A stretch of DNA of 43,902 nucleotides, from NCBI RefSeq assembly GCF_036492835.1, contig NZ_AP025326.1, forward strand, positions 1 through 43,902, written 5' to 3'. The notes beneath the pieces were generated by a model. The model saw only the letters and a program-made list of their open reading frames with translations. It had not been told where the DNA came from and ran no database searches. Each line of letters opens with the position of its first letter. The stretch's first letter is position 1. A program made the position numbers and the translations under genes. This DNA comes from Fulvitalea axinellae (GTDB taxonomy: Bacteria; Bacteroidota; Bacteroidia; Cytophagales; Cyclobacteriaceae). Below are positions 16,395 to 25,239 of this stretch, one piece after another.

Positions 16395-17384
16395 TTAGGG
16401 GTTAAGTGTCGTAATATCGATACTTGATCCAACGGGGGTAATAAGTAAATCTTCTATATCTGTTCTATTAAGATAATCTTCAAGCTCCTCATTACTCATT
16501 TCGCCATCATTCATAGCAGTTGATACATCGATTATATACAGAGCGGAGTTCCCTGCGGCACCGCCAGCCATTGCACTTCCATAAGCGATTTGGCCTCCTC
16601 CAGGAAGTGCATTTATGGTCCAAACAGAAACGGCGGCAACGGCAGCTCCCTTGACGTCTGCCGCAACGAGGTTCCCCATGAAATTCCAGAATTTACCGCC
16701 GTCTACTGGGTCTGGATCCTCGGGACCCACCACTACGGTTCCATTGTTGGCGCTACGCATCTGTTTCTGATTTTGTGAAAGAGCAGCCCATTTATTGAGG
16801 TTTTCATTCCAATACTGACTGGTATGTTTAGTAACAGATGTCGCTGTAAGAAAGACATACAATTCTTTTCCGCTTAATTCTGAAGAGGCTCTTTTTTCAA
16901 GGTCAGAGACTAAGGCTATATTGGTCTCGATATTATTTTCGCTTGTTTGGTTGATAACAAGATCCAAATTCTTTACTAGATCTCTAAAAGCATCGGTAGG
17001 ATTAGGAAAGGCGACTGATGACTGCTTTCTCTTTTCTACAGTGGACCAACTGTCAGATACATAGAGTGAGTTTTCTATATATTCTTCGGCCATCTTAATA
17101 TTTCCTCCCTTTTCACGGGCCAACTCCTTCATGTATTCAATCGCTAGGCCTCGGACACCTTGAGTGTTATCATTTTTCCTGTCAAGTCTGTTAGTATTGA
17201 ACGTTCTGTCTTCCTTAAACCTTGAGTAAGCATAATCCAGATATTCATTATGCTCAAGCCCCACAATGTCAAAATCTTTTGGGGTTAACTTAATGGTGTT
17301 TTTATCTTCCAAACTATTGTTTGAACAAGAAAATGAAGATAAGCATAAAATGATGCTAAAAAATTTCAAAAATGAACTTTTCAT
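16395..17384 (-). CDS. Lipoprotein with glycine-zipper segment, 329 aa
   Basis: ATG 17384 gives a lipoprotein signal (MKSSFLKFFSIILCLSSFSC, lipobox SFSC). The middle is helical and charged. Near the C-terminus comes a long small-residue hydrophobic stretch: GAAVAAVSVWTINALPGGG, then QIAYGSAMAGGAAGNSALYI. It is like glycine-zipper segments of pore-forming peptides or of membrane-spanning phage and toxin proteins. An acidic tail follows. A longer start at 17426 would move the signal peptide inside. I do not recognise the family. The gene is AT-rich and precedes a tiny membrane protein gene; the pair may be acquired cargo. Confidence 0.65.
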   Translation of the reverse strand: MKSSFLKFFSIILCLSSFSCSNNSLEDKNTIKLTPKDFDIVGLEHNEYLDYAYSRFKEDRTFNTNRLDRKNDNTQGVRGLAIEYMKELAREKGGNIKMAEEYIENSLYVSDSWSTVEKRKQSSVAFPNPTDAFRDLVKNLDLVINQTSENNIETNIALVSDLEKRASSELSGKELYVFLTATSVTKHTSQYWNENLNKWAALSQNQKQMRSANNGTVVVGPEDPDPVDGGKFWNFMGNLVAADVKGAAVAAVSVWTINALPGGGQIAYGSAMAGGAAGNSALYIIDVSTAMNDGEMSNEELEDYLNRTDIEDLLITPVGSSIDITTLNP

Positions 17385-17426
17385 AAAATTTATATTAATG
17401 TTATAAACTGGTAGTGCAAATATCAT

Positions 17427-18023
17427 TATGTTTTATAACAGTTTTTTAAATATAAAGGCATATATATAACATGATTAAATGTTTATATTATTAATGTTAA
17501 TAATTAACAAAACTATTTTTTTTTTTTAAAACAAATAATTCTGAAAGTTGTAAACTCACTGTTAATTCATTTGAAATAAATGAATGTTGGTATGAATTAA
17601 AGTATTTATGTTTTGTGGATATAGAATCCGCTATTGAATAAAGCAGTTAAAAATTTAATGATTAATGACTAAATAGCCTTTATAATTGTTTTAATGTTAA
17701 AACATTACATTTAATTTTTAAATAAGTTAAATTAACAGGTGATTGAAAACCTTTTTAATTGTGGAAATAAATAAAACATAAGAGAGAAACAATAATTGAA
17801 TGATGTGATTAGATTTCTTTTTGTCCTGCATTATGTAACTCAAGTAGAGTTCCGAAATACCAAATGATTCTGAAACGGAGACTTCCAGGTGTACAAACTG
17901 CTTAATCAATAGAAGTACATCTTGGAATAGGCTGAGAAATAATTAGTGAGAACAGATCCAGAATATATTGAGTGGGAGATTATTAGGTATAGGGAGGTTT
18001 AAAGAGGGACAAACAAGACCCTC
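17427..18023. other. AT-rich gap without a supported gene
   Basis: About 600 bp, strongly AT-rich, with a long T-run near 17516-17526 and GTTAATAATTAAC-type palindromes near 17493. A 60-codon minus-strand frame at 17727-17909 has no ribosome site or recognisable feature. Confidence 0.4.
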
Positions 18024-19286
18024 CTACCGCCCCGCCCCAACCTCAACCAACTCCTCCCACCTCGTGCTGAACCGCCTCGAAAGCCTCTCCTGCCGGTGGC
18101 TCCAGCCCCGCCCGGCACCCTGCGACCCCAGCTTCACCGTCCCCGCCCCGAACTTCCCGTTCAGCCGGTCCGTCGCCAGCGACAGCGCCGTGTGCCTCTC
18201 CCGGCCCACCTTGTCGAACAGGTCTCCCGTCACCTCGTTCTTCGGCACCAGACCGCCCGCTATCACGCCCGCCTTCTTATACCGGACACCTTTCCTGTGG
18301 ATCCGTTCCGCCGCCCGCATCGCGTAACCAGCCAGCTCCAGATCGCTGTCCGAAGGCACCGGCAACGGCACCGTCAGCTGGTCCGAACAATGCGGAATAT
18401 CCGTCCTGAACCGGTTCGTCATCAACAGCACCGTCAGCGTCGACGCGCAACAGCCCTCCTCCCGGACCTTCGCCCCGCACATCGACACAAACGCCGACAA
18501 AGCCTCCTTTAGCTTCCCCAGCCCCTCGATATCCGACCCGAACGACCTCGACACGCACACCGACTTCTTCCTCGGCCTCACCAGCTCCAGACTCAGGCAA
18601 GCCTCCCCCGCCAGCTCCCGTTGCGTCCGCAGCCCCACCACCGACATATGCCTCCTGACCCACGCCGACGGCATCTCCGCAAACTCCAGCGCCGTCCTCA
18701 CGCCCTGCCTGCCCAGCTTCTTGCTCAGCCTTCCGCCTATGCCCCAAACCCCGTCCACGGGCGTCATCTCCAGCGCCCGGCGCTCCTTCTCCGCGGTGTC
18801 TATCACACAAACGCCCCGCAAGTGCCCGTACCGTTTCGCTATCCTGTTCGCCACCTTCGCCAGCGTCTTCGTGCGCCCAATCCCGACACATACCGGCAAA
18901 CCCAGCTCCAGCCCGATCACTTCCCGGATCCGGTACCCGTACTCCTTCAGCCCCTCCATACCCGAAAGGTCCAAAAACGCCTCGTCGATCGAATACACCT
19001 CGACCGCTGGCGAAAACCTGCCCAAAACGTTCATCACCCTTGCCGACATATCCCCGTACAGCGTATAATTCGAAGAAAACACCCGTACCCCGTACCGTTT
19101 CACCGTCTCCTTCATCTTAAAAATCGGCGCCCCCATCCCGATTCCGCAAGCCTTCGCCTCCGCCGACCGCGCCACCACGCAACCGTCATTGTTCGACAGT
19201 ACAACCACCGGCACACCCCGGAGCCCCGGATCAAAAACCCGCTCGCAAGACACATAAAAACTGTTACAGTCCACCAAAGCATACAT
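18024..19286 (-). CDS. umuC: UmuC-type Y-family DNA polymerase
   Basis: The 420-residue protein begins [18 protein letters not shown], with the first catalytic Asp, and has [11 protein letters not shown] with the catalytic Asp-Glu pair near residue 100. A helix-hairpin-helix region follows ([20 protein letters not shown]) and then the little-finger domain. It would carry out error-prone translesion synthesis as the catalytic part of a Pol V-like enzyme with cleaved UmuD. ATG 19286 is used; the codon at 19292 is TTG. UmuDC cassettes are common plasmid cargo, giving the host UV resistance and mutability. The umuD gene lies upstream in the same direction, but about 500 bp of repeats separate the two. 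Confidence 0.93.
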   Translation of the reverse strand: MYALVDCNSFYVSCERVFDPGLRGVPVVVLSNNDGCVVARSAEAKACGIGMGAPIFKMKETVKRYGVRVFSSNYTLYGDMSARVMNVLGRFSPAVEVYSIDEAFLDLSGMEGLKEYGYRIREVIGLELGLPVCVGIGRTKTLAKVANRIAKRYGHLRGVCVIDTAEKERRALEMTPVDGVWGIGGRLSKKLGRQGVRTALEFAEMPSAWVRRHMSVVGLRTQRELAGEACLSLELVRPRKKSVCVSRSFGSDIEGLGKLKEALSAFVSMCGAKVREEGCCASTLTVLLMTNRFRTDIPHCSDQLTVPLPVPSDSDLELAGYAMRAAERIHRKGVRYKKAGVIAGGLVPKNEVTGDLFDKVGRERHTALSLATDRLNGKFGAGTVKLGSQGAGRGWSHRQERLSRRFSTRWEELVEVGAGR

Positions 19287-19344
19287 AACCAAAACCAGCT
19301 ACCTATCAATCATAACGGAATATATTATCAATAATAAAACAGCA

Positions 19345-19440
19345 ACCTTCCGCCATCCCCTTGCCGTCCCCTGCCGTCGGAAGGCTCCCGCCTTGTGACC
19401 AAACAAACTGGCAGGTTCCGACCTGCCCCGGCGGATGGTC
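19345..19440. repeat. Stem-loop repeat (SL family)
   Basis: CCGTCGGAAGGCTCCCGCCT, then GGCAGGTTCCGACCTGCC and CCGGCGGATGGT match the full copy at 14447. It is part of the repeat cluster between umuD and umuC. Confidence 0.65.
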
Positions 19441-19450
19441 CACCAAAACC

Positions 19451-19497
19451 GATCCCCGTACAGACACGGGCATGCCCTGTCTCACACCCGAATGGTA
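19451..19497. repeat. REP-like palindrome, copy 6
   Basis: CGTACAGACACGGGCATGCC, CTGTCTCACACCCGAATGG. It directly follows the SL copy. Confidence 0.7.
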
Positions 19498-19580
19498 ACA
19501 CCCAGATTTTCACGTTCCAATGATCATATAGGGATTGGTCAAACCCCAGACATTGACTATCATTCCAACCACCGTTCCCC

Positions 19581-19773
19581 AAAACTAACTTCAGGCCTTT
19601 ATTTTTCTTCCATAACCGCAATGCTTTTGGATGGAAGAAAAATTTGTAGCCGTATTTAAGAGATTTTTTGGTTACTTTTTCATCTGAAAAAGTAACACCG
19701 GAGCTTGTTTAGCGCAGAATACCAATGGTATCGGAATTCCGTATTTTAAGCGCCGATAATTATCGAGACGCAT
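19581..19773. repeat. 190 bp-type element, full copy
   Basis: Inverted repeats at 19601-19613 and 19631-19643 flank the 17 bp core AACCGCAATGCTTTTGG. A second hairpin has 10 bp arms GTTACTTTTT and AAAAAGTAAC (about 19671-19696). The rest matches 37727-37922 with scattered changes, ending in GATAATTA..CAT. The element has no coding frame. Confidence 0.7.
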
Positions 19774-19788
19774 GGACAGAACCGACAA

Positions 19789-20220
19789 TTATTTCCTCCT
19801 CTGAATAGTATAAGTAACAACCCCCCAAACCATAAAATCATCCCCGTCGCCTACCTCGATATCCGGAAAATCCGGATTCGCCGCCAACAGCCAAACCCTG
19901 CCCCCTCGCCTGGAAAACCGCTTCAGCGTAAATTCCCCGTTCACGCAGCAGACCGCCAAATCGCCCTCGCGTGGCCTCACCGACCGGTCCACCACCAAAA
20001 CGTCCCCGTCATGGATATTCGCGCCCGACATCGACTCGCCCCGCACACGCGCGAAAAACGTCGCCTCCCGGTTGCCTACAAGCTCGCGGTTCAGATCGAT
20101 CACGCCTTCCAGATAATCCTCCGCGGGCGACGGAAACCCCGCCGTCACGGGAAACATCACCAACGGAACGCCCCCTAATCCCGCGTTCTCCGGCACATAC
20201 AAAGCCAACGGTCCAGCCAT
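19789..20220 (-). CDS. umuD: UmuD-like S24 peptidase, Pol V subunit
   Basis: From ATG 20220 the product has 143 residues, like E. coli UmuD (139). The self-cleavage site Ala27-Gly28 lies in PVTAGFPSPAEDY. The nucleophile Ser63 is in RGESMSG and the general base Lys100 in GEFTLKRF, at almost the same spacing as in E. coli. RecA-stimulated cleavage would activate it to form Pol V with UmuC. A start at 20259 is also open but adds 13 unneeded residues. It is transcribed towards umuC, but repeats of about 500 bp lie between them. Confidence 0.9.
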   Translation of the reverse strand: MAGPLALYVPENAGLGGVPLVMFPVTAGFPSPAEDYLEGVIDLNRELVGNREATFFARVRGESMSGANIHDGDVLVVDRSVRPREGDLAVCCVNGEFTLKRFSRRGGRVWLLAANPDFPDIEVGDGDDFMVWGVVTYTIQRRK

Positions 20221-20343
20221 AACGATAACATTTTTAGACAAATCCACTAACACGCCCAAACCATACCCATTCGGTCCGGAACATAGCCATAACCCGCTTT
20301 AACACAACCAAGAACCTCTCCCGATATTCCCCTTTCGCCAATA

Positions 20344-20389
20344 AATGTAGAATTATTTTCCTTCCGGAAAAATCAATTCGGCTACATAA
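20344..20389. promoter_or_regulatory. Imperfect palindrome upstream of umuD
   Basis: Nested arms ATGTAG/CTACAT (20345-20350, 20382-20387) and TTTTCC/GGAAAA (20356-20361, 20366-20371) are centred near 20365, about 140 bp before umuD. It might be a damage-response operator or a leader hairpin. I do not know the LexA box of this host, so this is only a candidate. Confidence 0.3.
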
Positions 20390-20449
20390 TTTACACATGC
20401 TAAAAAACATAACATAAAACTGCGTAGGCAATTCCTGTCTCTCGAAGAT

Positions 20450-20482
20450 GATCAACGTACAGACAAGGCACGCCCTGTCTCG
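20450..20482. repeat. REP-like palindrome, copy 7
   Basis: ATCAACGTACAGACAAGGCA then CGCCCTGTCTC; the central CATG has changed to CACG. Confidence 0.6.
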
Positions 20483-20483
20483 C

Positions 20484-20575
20484 CGGCCGTCGCAGGGTTC
20501 CAACTTAGCGTAGCGATCTCATGAACGCTTTAGGCTTTAGGAAATAGACAACGACAGTAAATAACCTGCCACTAG
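20484..20575. repeat. Stem-loop repeat, degenerate (SL family)
   Basis: GTCGCAGGGTTCCAACTTAG, GCGTAGCGATCTCATGAACG and a following AAATAACCTGCCAC match the copy at 4670 closely. Between umuD and the 20765 gene (20221-20764) I see only this, the REP copy and the palindrome. Confidence 0.5.
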
Positions 20576-20764
20576 ATAGCCCACCACCTCAACCCCAAAA
20601 ACGCCTAAAACCGAACAAAAAACCGCCGTAAAAACGTCCGAAAACGATACACACTTTTTTGCAACCCAAACCGAGAATCGCCTTAACGGCTCCAAGAACC
20701 CCGATTCCGAGATTTGGCACGCCCTATGGATTAGAATTGGTATAACCGACAAACAAACAACGCC

Positions 20765-21172
20765 ATGAAAAGCCTGATCCTAGCCGTAGCATTTCTTCTC
20801 ACACTCACAGCCCAAGGCCTCGCCAAAGGTTTCCAGAAAGACGCCGTACTCCAGGCAGTGGAACAGCAAGTCATCGGCAAAAAAGACTTCCACGGCAGAA
20901 CCATCGCCGTATCCCTTTCCAAAGAGACCGGCACCATGACCGTAACCGTCAACCCCGACAGCGTACAGAAAACCGCAGACACCCACACCCTGATCAACCT
21001 CGAAAAGATCAACGACCTCGACTACAAAACACGCGTAATGCGCTACTTCGGCGGACTCCTCAAAGAAGACGTATACGGCATCAAAAAACTCACCGTCCAA
21101 GCCGGCGAAAAAGTCATCACCTCCGCCTTCACCCGCTCAAACCTCAGCGCCGTAGTAAAGCTCTTTTACTAA
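20765..21172 (+). CDS. Secreted hypothetical protein, 135 aa
   Basis: The start MKSLILAVAFLLTLTAQGLA is a good signal peptide with a cleavage site after GLA. The mature ~115 residues are basic and soluble, with an alpha/beta pattern and no cysteine. I do not recognise the family. It stands alone with its own terminator at 21303. Confidence 0.65.
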   Translation: MKSLILAVAFLLTLTAQGLAKGFQKDAVLQAVEQQVIGKKDFHGRTIAVSLSKETGTMTVTVNPDSVQKTADTHTLINLEKINDLDYKTRVMRYFGGLLKEDVYGIKKLTVQAGEKVITSAFTRSNLSAVVKLFY

Positions 21173-21182
21173 AATGCTGTAG

Positions 21183-21265
21183 CTAGAAAAGAGCCATCGC
21201 AAGTTTTGCAACTTGTGACCACCCTTACAGCAAGGTTCCCACCTTGCCCCTACATCAGGCAACAA
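21183..21265. repeat. Stem-loop repeat (SL family)
   Basis: CGCAAGTTTTGCAACTTGTG and GCAAGGTTCCCACCTTGCC start about 10 bp after the 20765 gene's stop. The hairpin arms have changed (CAAGGT..ACCTTG) but pairing is kept, a sign that structure matters. Confidence 0.6.
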
Positions 21266-21302
21266 AGAATTCCTCATAATAGATCGGTTTGACATAAATC
21301 CC

Positions 21303-21326
21303 AAAGGGCCCGCAAGGGCCCTTTTT
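21303..21326 (+). terminator. Rho-independent terminator
   Basis: AAAGGGCCC, loop GCAA, GGGCCCTTTTT: a strong stem with a T-run, 130 bp after the 20765 gene. Confidence 0.8.
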
Positions 21327-21433
21327 ACATACCAAGAGACCAACACCCTCAATGCTTTTCCGTATATTCCGTCTTAAAGCCGGATCGTGTCGACTTTTTC
21401 CGGAAGAAATCCCGTTTCCCTACTTGAAATCCT

Positions 21434-21458
21434 AGCCTGTCTTCATTCAGGCCTTTTT
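21434..21458 (+). terminator. Terminator-like leader hairpin just before the methylase-kinase gene
   Basis: GCCTG (21435-21439) pairs with CAGGC (21448-21452), followed by CTTTTT. It ends only about 10 bp before ATG 21469, so it may be an attenuator or may insulate the gene from upstream transcription. The short stem makes it modest evidence. Confidence 0.4.
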
Positions 21459-21468
21459 ACACATAAAA

Positions 21469-24186
21469 ATGAGAACAGACCAACAACGTGACCTTTTTGG
21501 TTCCTTATGGAAAAACTTTCAAGAACATGGATACCTATTAGAGTGGAAAGACCGTAAAGCTTATCTCTTAGGATTGGTGTTCTACAAATTCCTTTGCGAT
21601 AACCAATTGCGCCATCTGAGGTCTGACCCCGAACTTTATGATGATTTTTTTGGCTTGGAGGGTACTCCCGATATGGAAAGGAGGGGCGCTAACCGTCTGG
21701 AAGTCGACATCACTCAGAAGATTGGATATTTCATCTATCCGGACGAGTTGCTGACTTCTGTATGGCAACGCGATGAGAGGTCTTTTTTTAATGAAGGTCC
21801 TCAATACTCTGTAGAAAGAGCCCTTTATGCTATAGAATCAAGACTATTTGGCTCGGACTTTTACGATTCGTTTGCGGGGATATTCTCCGACATAAACTTT
21901 ACCCAAATAAGGCATTTGGGGAAGTCTACGACAGACGGCCTTCTTCGGGTTATAGATTTTTTGGCGAGCATACCGGATGATCAGCTGGATTACGGAATGC
22001 TTTTCGACTTCCTCCTCGAAAAATTCGCTGAAGAAGGTGGCCGTAAACGGGCGGAAGTTAGGACCCCTGCCAGTGTTTCGGAACTACTTACAGGTTTGGT
22101 AACAGCGAATCGGCCAGAGATCCAAAAGGCCTACGATCCCGCTTGCGGAAACGCCACGCTTTTGATTGATTTAGCTAAAAAAGGAGGTGTCCAAGTTTTG
22201 ATGGGCCAAGAAATTAATCGGTCTGTTTACAACATCGCCAGAATGAATTTGATGGCTCACGGGGTTCATCCTGGTAATATCGATATACAGCTTGGAAACA
22301 CGCTTGAAGAGCCTTCACCCGAACATAATGATATACGCTTCGATGCTGTAGTTTCAGTGCTCCCATTTAACACAAAGTGGAGAGGGATAGAACGTATTGG
22401 TTTGGGCGATAGATTTATGTCATTAGGCGGTTTAGCTCCAAAAAGCAGGGCGGATTATGCCTTTGTGCAACATATGATCCAGCGCCTTGATGAACATGGC
22501 ATCATGGCCGTTATACTTCCTAGTAACGCTCTTTTCCGTGGAAATGCGGAAGCCCGTATTCGTCGATTCCTTATCGAGGATCGAAATTACCTGGACGCTG
22601 TTATTGAATTACCGGCTAATATCTTCCATGGGACCTCTACATCTACCAGTATTTTGGTTTTTAAGAAAGACCGTACTGACAACAATGTTCTTTTTATAAA
22701 TGCCAGTCGGCATTTTGAGAAGGCCAAATTTCAAAACCATCTGAGGCCTGAGGATATTCAGCGTATATTGTCCACTTACTCCAGTCGCAGAATTAGTGAC
22801 GATTATAGTCATCAAGCTCCTTTAAGTGAAATTGCCTCAAATGATTATAATCTAAGTATCTCGCGTTACATCTATAAAGAAGGGGACTCACTAGATCCGA
22901 ATAAAATTTACCTTCCTCTTTCCGATGTGATAACCCAAGTAAAAGGCCGAAAGCTAAGGACTGAGGAATTATCGATCAAGATTAATGTTCTTGATTTGTC
23001 ACCTGATCCTTTTGATGTAGCGCAAAGTTTTACTGATAAAGAAAAAGAGTGGAATTCCGGATCTGGGAAGTTAATTGAAGAAGACACTTTCCTTTTCGCC
23101 TTTTATAACGATAAAGTTTATCTGACGCAGTTTAAATATACCGGTACTCCTATCTTCATTCGAACAGGAACCTCCCTGCCCTTTAAATTAAAAATAGGGA
23201 GGGTGGATCCGAATTTCTTTATTCGTGAAATGTTCTCAGATTACATGAAGCAACAATTAAGGAGGTATGTGTCAGGAACAACAGCAATACAGAGGGTCTC
23301 GTTCTCCAATTTCCGCAAAGTAAGGGTCGAATACCTTCCTTTGAATGAGCAAATAAGCCGAGTTAAAGAGGCTAATAAAGAATATATACAGGCGAAAGAA
23401 TTAAAGATTCAGGCCGAACGGGAACGTTTGGGCATAGACCAAGCATTCTATACAGAAGCGGCTTCATTAAAACATAGCCTCGGTCACGATCTATCCAATT
23501 TTTCTTCCGGCTTATCTCTACTTGAGAAGCATATCGATTTGGACAAAGTAATAAACCCTAAAAGAGGGAGGTCCTTAAGGGATGTTCTGGAAGACATGAA
23601 GCAAAGTAAAAATGATATAACGCAACGGCTAGGTTCCTTTGAAAAGCGGTTGCGAGGTAAAGAACCGTTGGAGGAAACCTCTCTTTCTGATGTCATTGAA
23701 GCGGTGGATTCTATTTTTAAAAGAAGCCTTCATTTTCGTTGGGAAGTGATAAAAGATATAACGGATAATCCGAAAGACATAAAGTTCCAATGGGCCCCGG
23801 AAAGTTTTAATACTGTCTTGAAGAATATCCGTCAAAATGCTTTGGACCACGCGTTTAAAATCTCAAATCCGGATCGAGACGAAATAGCCTTTGAAGTTAC
23901 AATATTGGTAGATTGGCTTGAGCCTCAAAACCGTTTAGGCGAGCAAGCGAACTATACAAGATATATCGCATTGGCCTTTAAAAACAACGGGGCTCCTTTT
24001 CCCAAAAAGTTCGGTTTCAAGGGGCTCACCGAATCGGGACAAACTACCGACAGAAAGAATCATAGTGGTGTGGGAGGAAGTGATATTTTGAGGTTGATGG
24101 AGCAAATGAACGGTAAGTTTGAATTGAGTACAGACGACGATGCGGAATTCCCGGTAACGTACAGGCTGTTATTACCTTTGATCTGA
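21469..24186 (+). CDS. Degenerate HsdM methylase - HsdS-like TRD - histidine kinase fusion, 905 aa
   Basis: Residues 1-470 follow type I HsdM closely: N-terminal helical domain, SAM motif I DPACGNAT (223-230, normally GSG), PKSRADYAF, LPSNALFRG, ELPANIFHGT and NLSISRYI. But catalytic motif IV, normally NPPF, reads SVLPF (296-300), so methyl transfer is doubtful. Residues ~480-630 look like one HsdS target-recognition domain, ending LPLNEQI. Then comes a helical linker and a kinase-like part: H-box with HDL (His673 likely), N-box KNIRQNALDHAF (785-796), G1 FKNNGAPFP and G2 HSGVGGSDI (865-873). So one polypeptide has DNA recognition and a GHKL ATPase/phosphotransfer module, with no membrane segment. 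A response-regulator gene follows after 54 bp. The proposed role is a cytosolic DNA-state sensor; this is inference. Confidence 0.82.
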   Translation: MRTDQQRDLFGSLWKNFQEHGYLLEWKDRKAYLLGLVFYKFLCDNQLRHLRSDPELYDDFFGLEGTPDMERRGANRLEVDITQKIGYFIYPDELLTSVWQRDERSFFNEGPQYSVERALYAIESRLFGSDFYDSFAGIFSDINFTQIRHLGKSTTDGLLRVIDFLASIPDDQLDYGMLFDFLLEKFAEEGGRKRAEVRTPASVSELLTGLVTANRPEIQKAYDPACGNATLLIDLAKKGGVQVLMGQEINRSVYNIARMNLMAHGVHPGNIDIQLGNTLEEPSPEHNDIRFDAVVSVLPFNTKWRGIERIGLGDRFMSLGGLAPKSRADYAFVQHMIQRLDEHGIMAVILPSNALFRGNAEARIRRFLIEDRNYLDAVIELPANIFHGTSTSTSILVFKKDRTDNNVLFINASRHFEKAKFQNHLRPEDIQRILSTYSSRRISDDYSHQAPLSEIASNDYNLSISRYIYKEGDSLDPNKIYLPLSDVITQVKGRKLRTEELSIKINVLDLSPDPFDVAQSFTDKEKEWNSGSGKLIEEDTFLFAFYNDKVYLTQFKYTGTPIFIRTGTSLPFKLKIGRVDPNFFIREMFSDYMKQQLRRYVSGTTAIQRVSFSNFRKVRVEYLPLNEQISRVKEANKEYIQAKELKIQAERERLGIDQAFYTEAASLKHSLGHDLSNFSSGLSLLEKHIDLDKVINPKRGRSLRDVLEDMKQSKNDITQRLGSFEKRLRGKEPLEETSLSDVIEAVDSIFKRSLHFRWEVIKDITDNPKDIKFQWAPESFNTVLKNIRQNALDHAFKISNPDRDEIAFEVTILVDWLEPQNRLGEQANYTRYIALAFKNNGAPFPKKFGFKGLTESGQTTDRKNHSGVGGSDILRLMEQMNGKFELSTDDDAEFPVTYRLLLPLI

Positions 24187-24240
24187 TACACTGAAAACAA
24201 CAACTTCTTTTCCATATTTTTTGAATTTTAGTACTGAAAA

Positions 24241-25221
24241 ATGGACCTACAAAGACAAGCTCCTATTAAAACCCTTTTGGTTGATGATGCCCCGAGTAAC
24301 AACTTTATAGATAATGCGGAAGGTGAAGGCTTAGACCTGAAACCCGTTTCGAATGTCGAAGGTATGCGGAAAATCCTAGAGAGTGAGAACCATGTTTTTG
24401 ACGCGGTGATTTTGGATGTTCGTTTTTATGAAGACCAATCGGAAGGAAGAACAACCCAAGCGGCCTACCGACAGGCTAGGGAGTATCTATCCAATAAGGA
24501 CCTAAAATACTTTACGTATACTGGTCAGGATTCGATTAAGAAAGATGACTCTTTCCATGAAACGTATGGTTTTGACGACGACGAAAACTTCTTATACAAG
24601 AAAGGAATAGATGAAGACAAACTTATCGAAGACATCAAGAGCTTCGTAACTGAGGAAGGCGAAAACTGGAAATTAAAGAATCGACATACTCATATTTTCT
24701 CCGCTTCCGCCATTGATCATCTCCAGCTTCTGGAACCTGATCTATTAAAACTGGCGAAGACTTTGGATTCAATAAACACGGGAGATCAGGATGTGGAAGA
24801 CCTGTTTAACTGTTGCCGACGAATAATCGAAAATATCTTTAAAGCATGCGCAACCCAAGAGATTTTACCTAACCATTTTGTGGCCAACGAAGTAGCTCTT
24901 AACCCGTCAAGTAGATTTCTTTCTGGTCAGAAAGCCGAACATAACTACATTGCCTTTAAGCCTACCGGTGGTCACAGCCCGTTTCCTAAATCGGTTGCAA
25001 ACGTGCTGAGATCTATTTTAGAGATAACGAATGAAGGTTCGCACAGCAACTTAACCCAAGATTGTACACCTCATCAGAGAACATATCTCTTAACGGCGGT
25101 AATAAACAATCTATTCGCCCTGGTATCTTGGACAAAAGACCATCTTTCAAAAAATGATCTTCAGAAAAAACAGTGGAGTCAAACATCAGTGTCTAGGCGA
25201 AGAAGAGGCTCAAGAAACTAA
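24241..25221 (+). CDS. Response-regulator-like protein with a helical output domain, 326 aa
   Basis: Residues ~8-135 form a receiver domain: acidic pair Asp15-Asp16 (LLVDDAPSN), phospho-acceptor Asp59 (VILDVRF), Thr94 (YTG) and a conserved Lys in LYKKG (~120). The rest, ~145-326, is helical and not a known DNA-binding output. It carries SILEITNEGSHSN near 270, resembling HEPN/abortive-infection C-terminal domains, and ends in a basic tail RRRRGSRN. It is encoded directly after the methylase-kinase gene and is its natural phosphorelay partner. The lack of a helix-turn-helix argues for an effector rather than a transcription factor. No nuclease motif can be named with certainty. Confidence 0.8.
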   Translation: MDLQRQAPIKTLLVDDAPSNNFIDNAEGEGLDLKPVSNVEGMRKILESENHVFDAVILDVRFYEDQSEGRTTQAAYRQAREYLSNKDLKYFTYTGQDSIKKDDSFHETYGFDDDENFLYKKGIDEDKLIEDIKSFVTEEGENWKLKNRHTHIFSASAIDHLQLLEPDLLKLAKTLDSINTGDQDVEDLFNCCRRIIENIFKACATQEILPNHFVANEVALNPSSRFLSGQKAEHNYIAFKPTGGHSPFPKSVANVLRSILEITNEGSHSNLTQDCTPHQRTYLLTAVINNLFALVSWTKDHLSKNDLQKKQWSQTSVSRRRRGSRN

Positions 25222-25239
25222 CTTTCTATTCGTGAAAAT

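Noticed and set aside
17727-17909. 60-codon minus-strand frame in the AT-rich gap
   Set aside because: No ribosome site, no neighbours, and composition as expected by chance in AT-rich DNA.
18096-19334. Long plus-strand frames opposite umuC
   Set aside because: Antisense shadows of a clear Y-family polymerase gene in GC-rich DNA; compositions are Arg/Pro/His-rich.
19581-19773. Insertion sequence
   Set aside because: The element is only about 190 bp, has no coding frame and no flanking target duplication that I could see.
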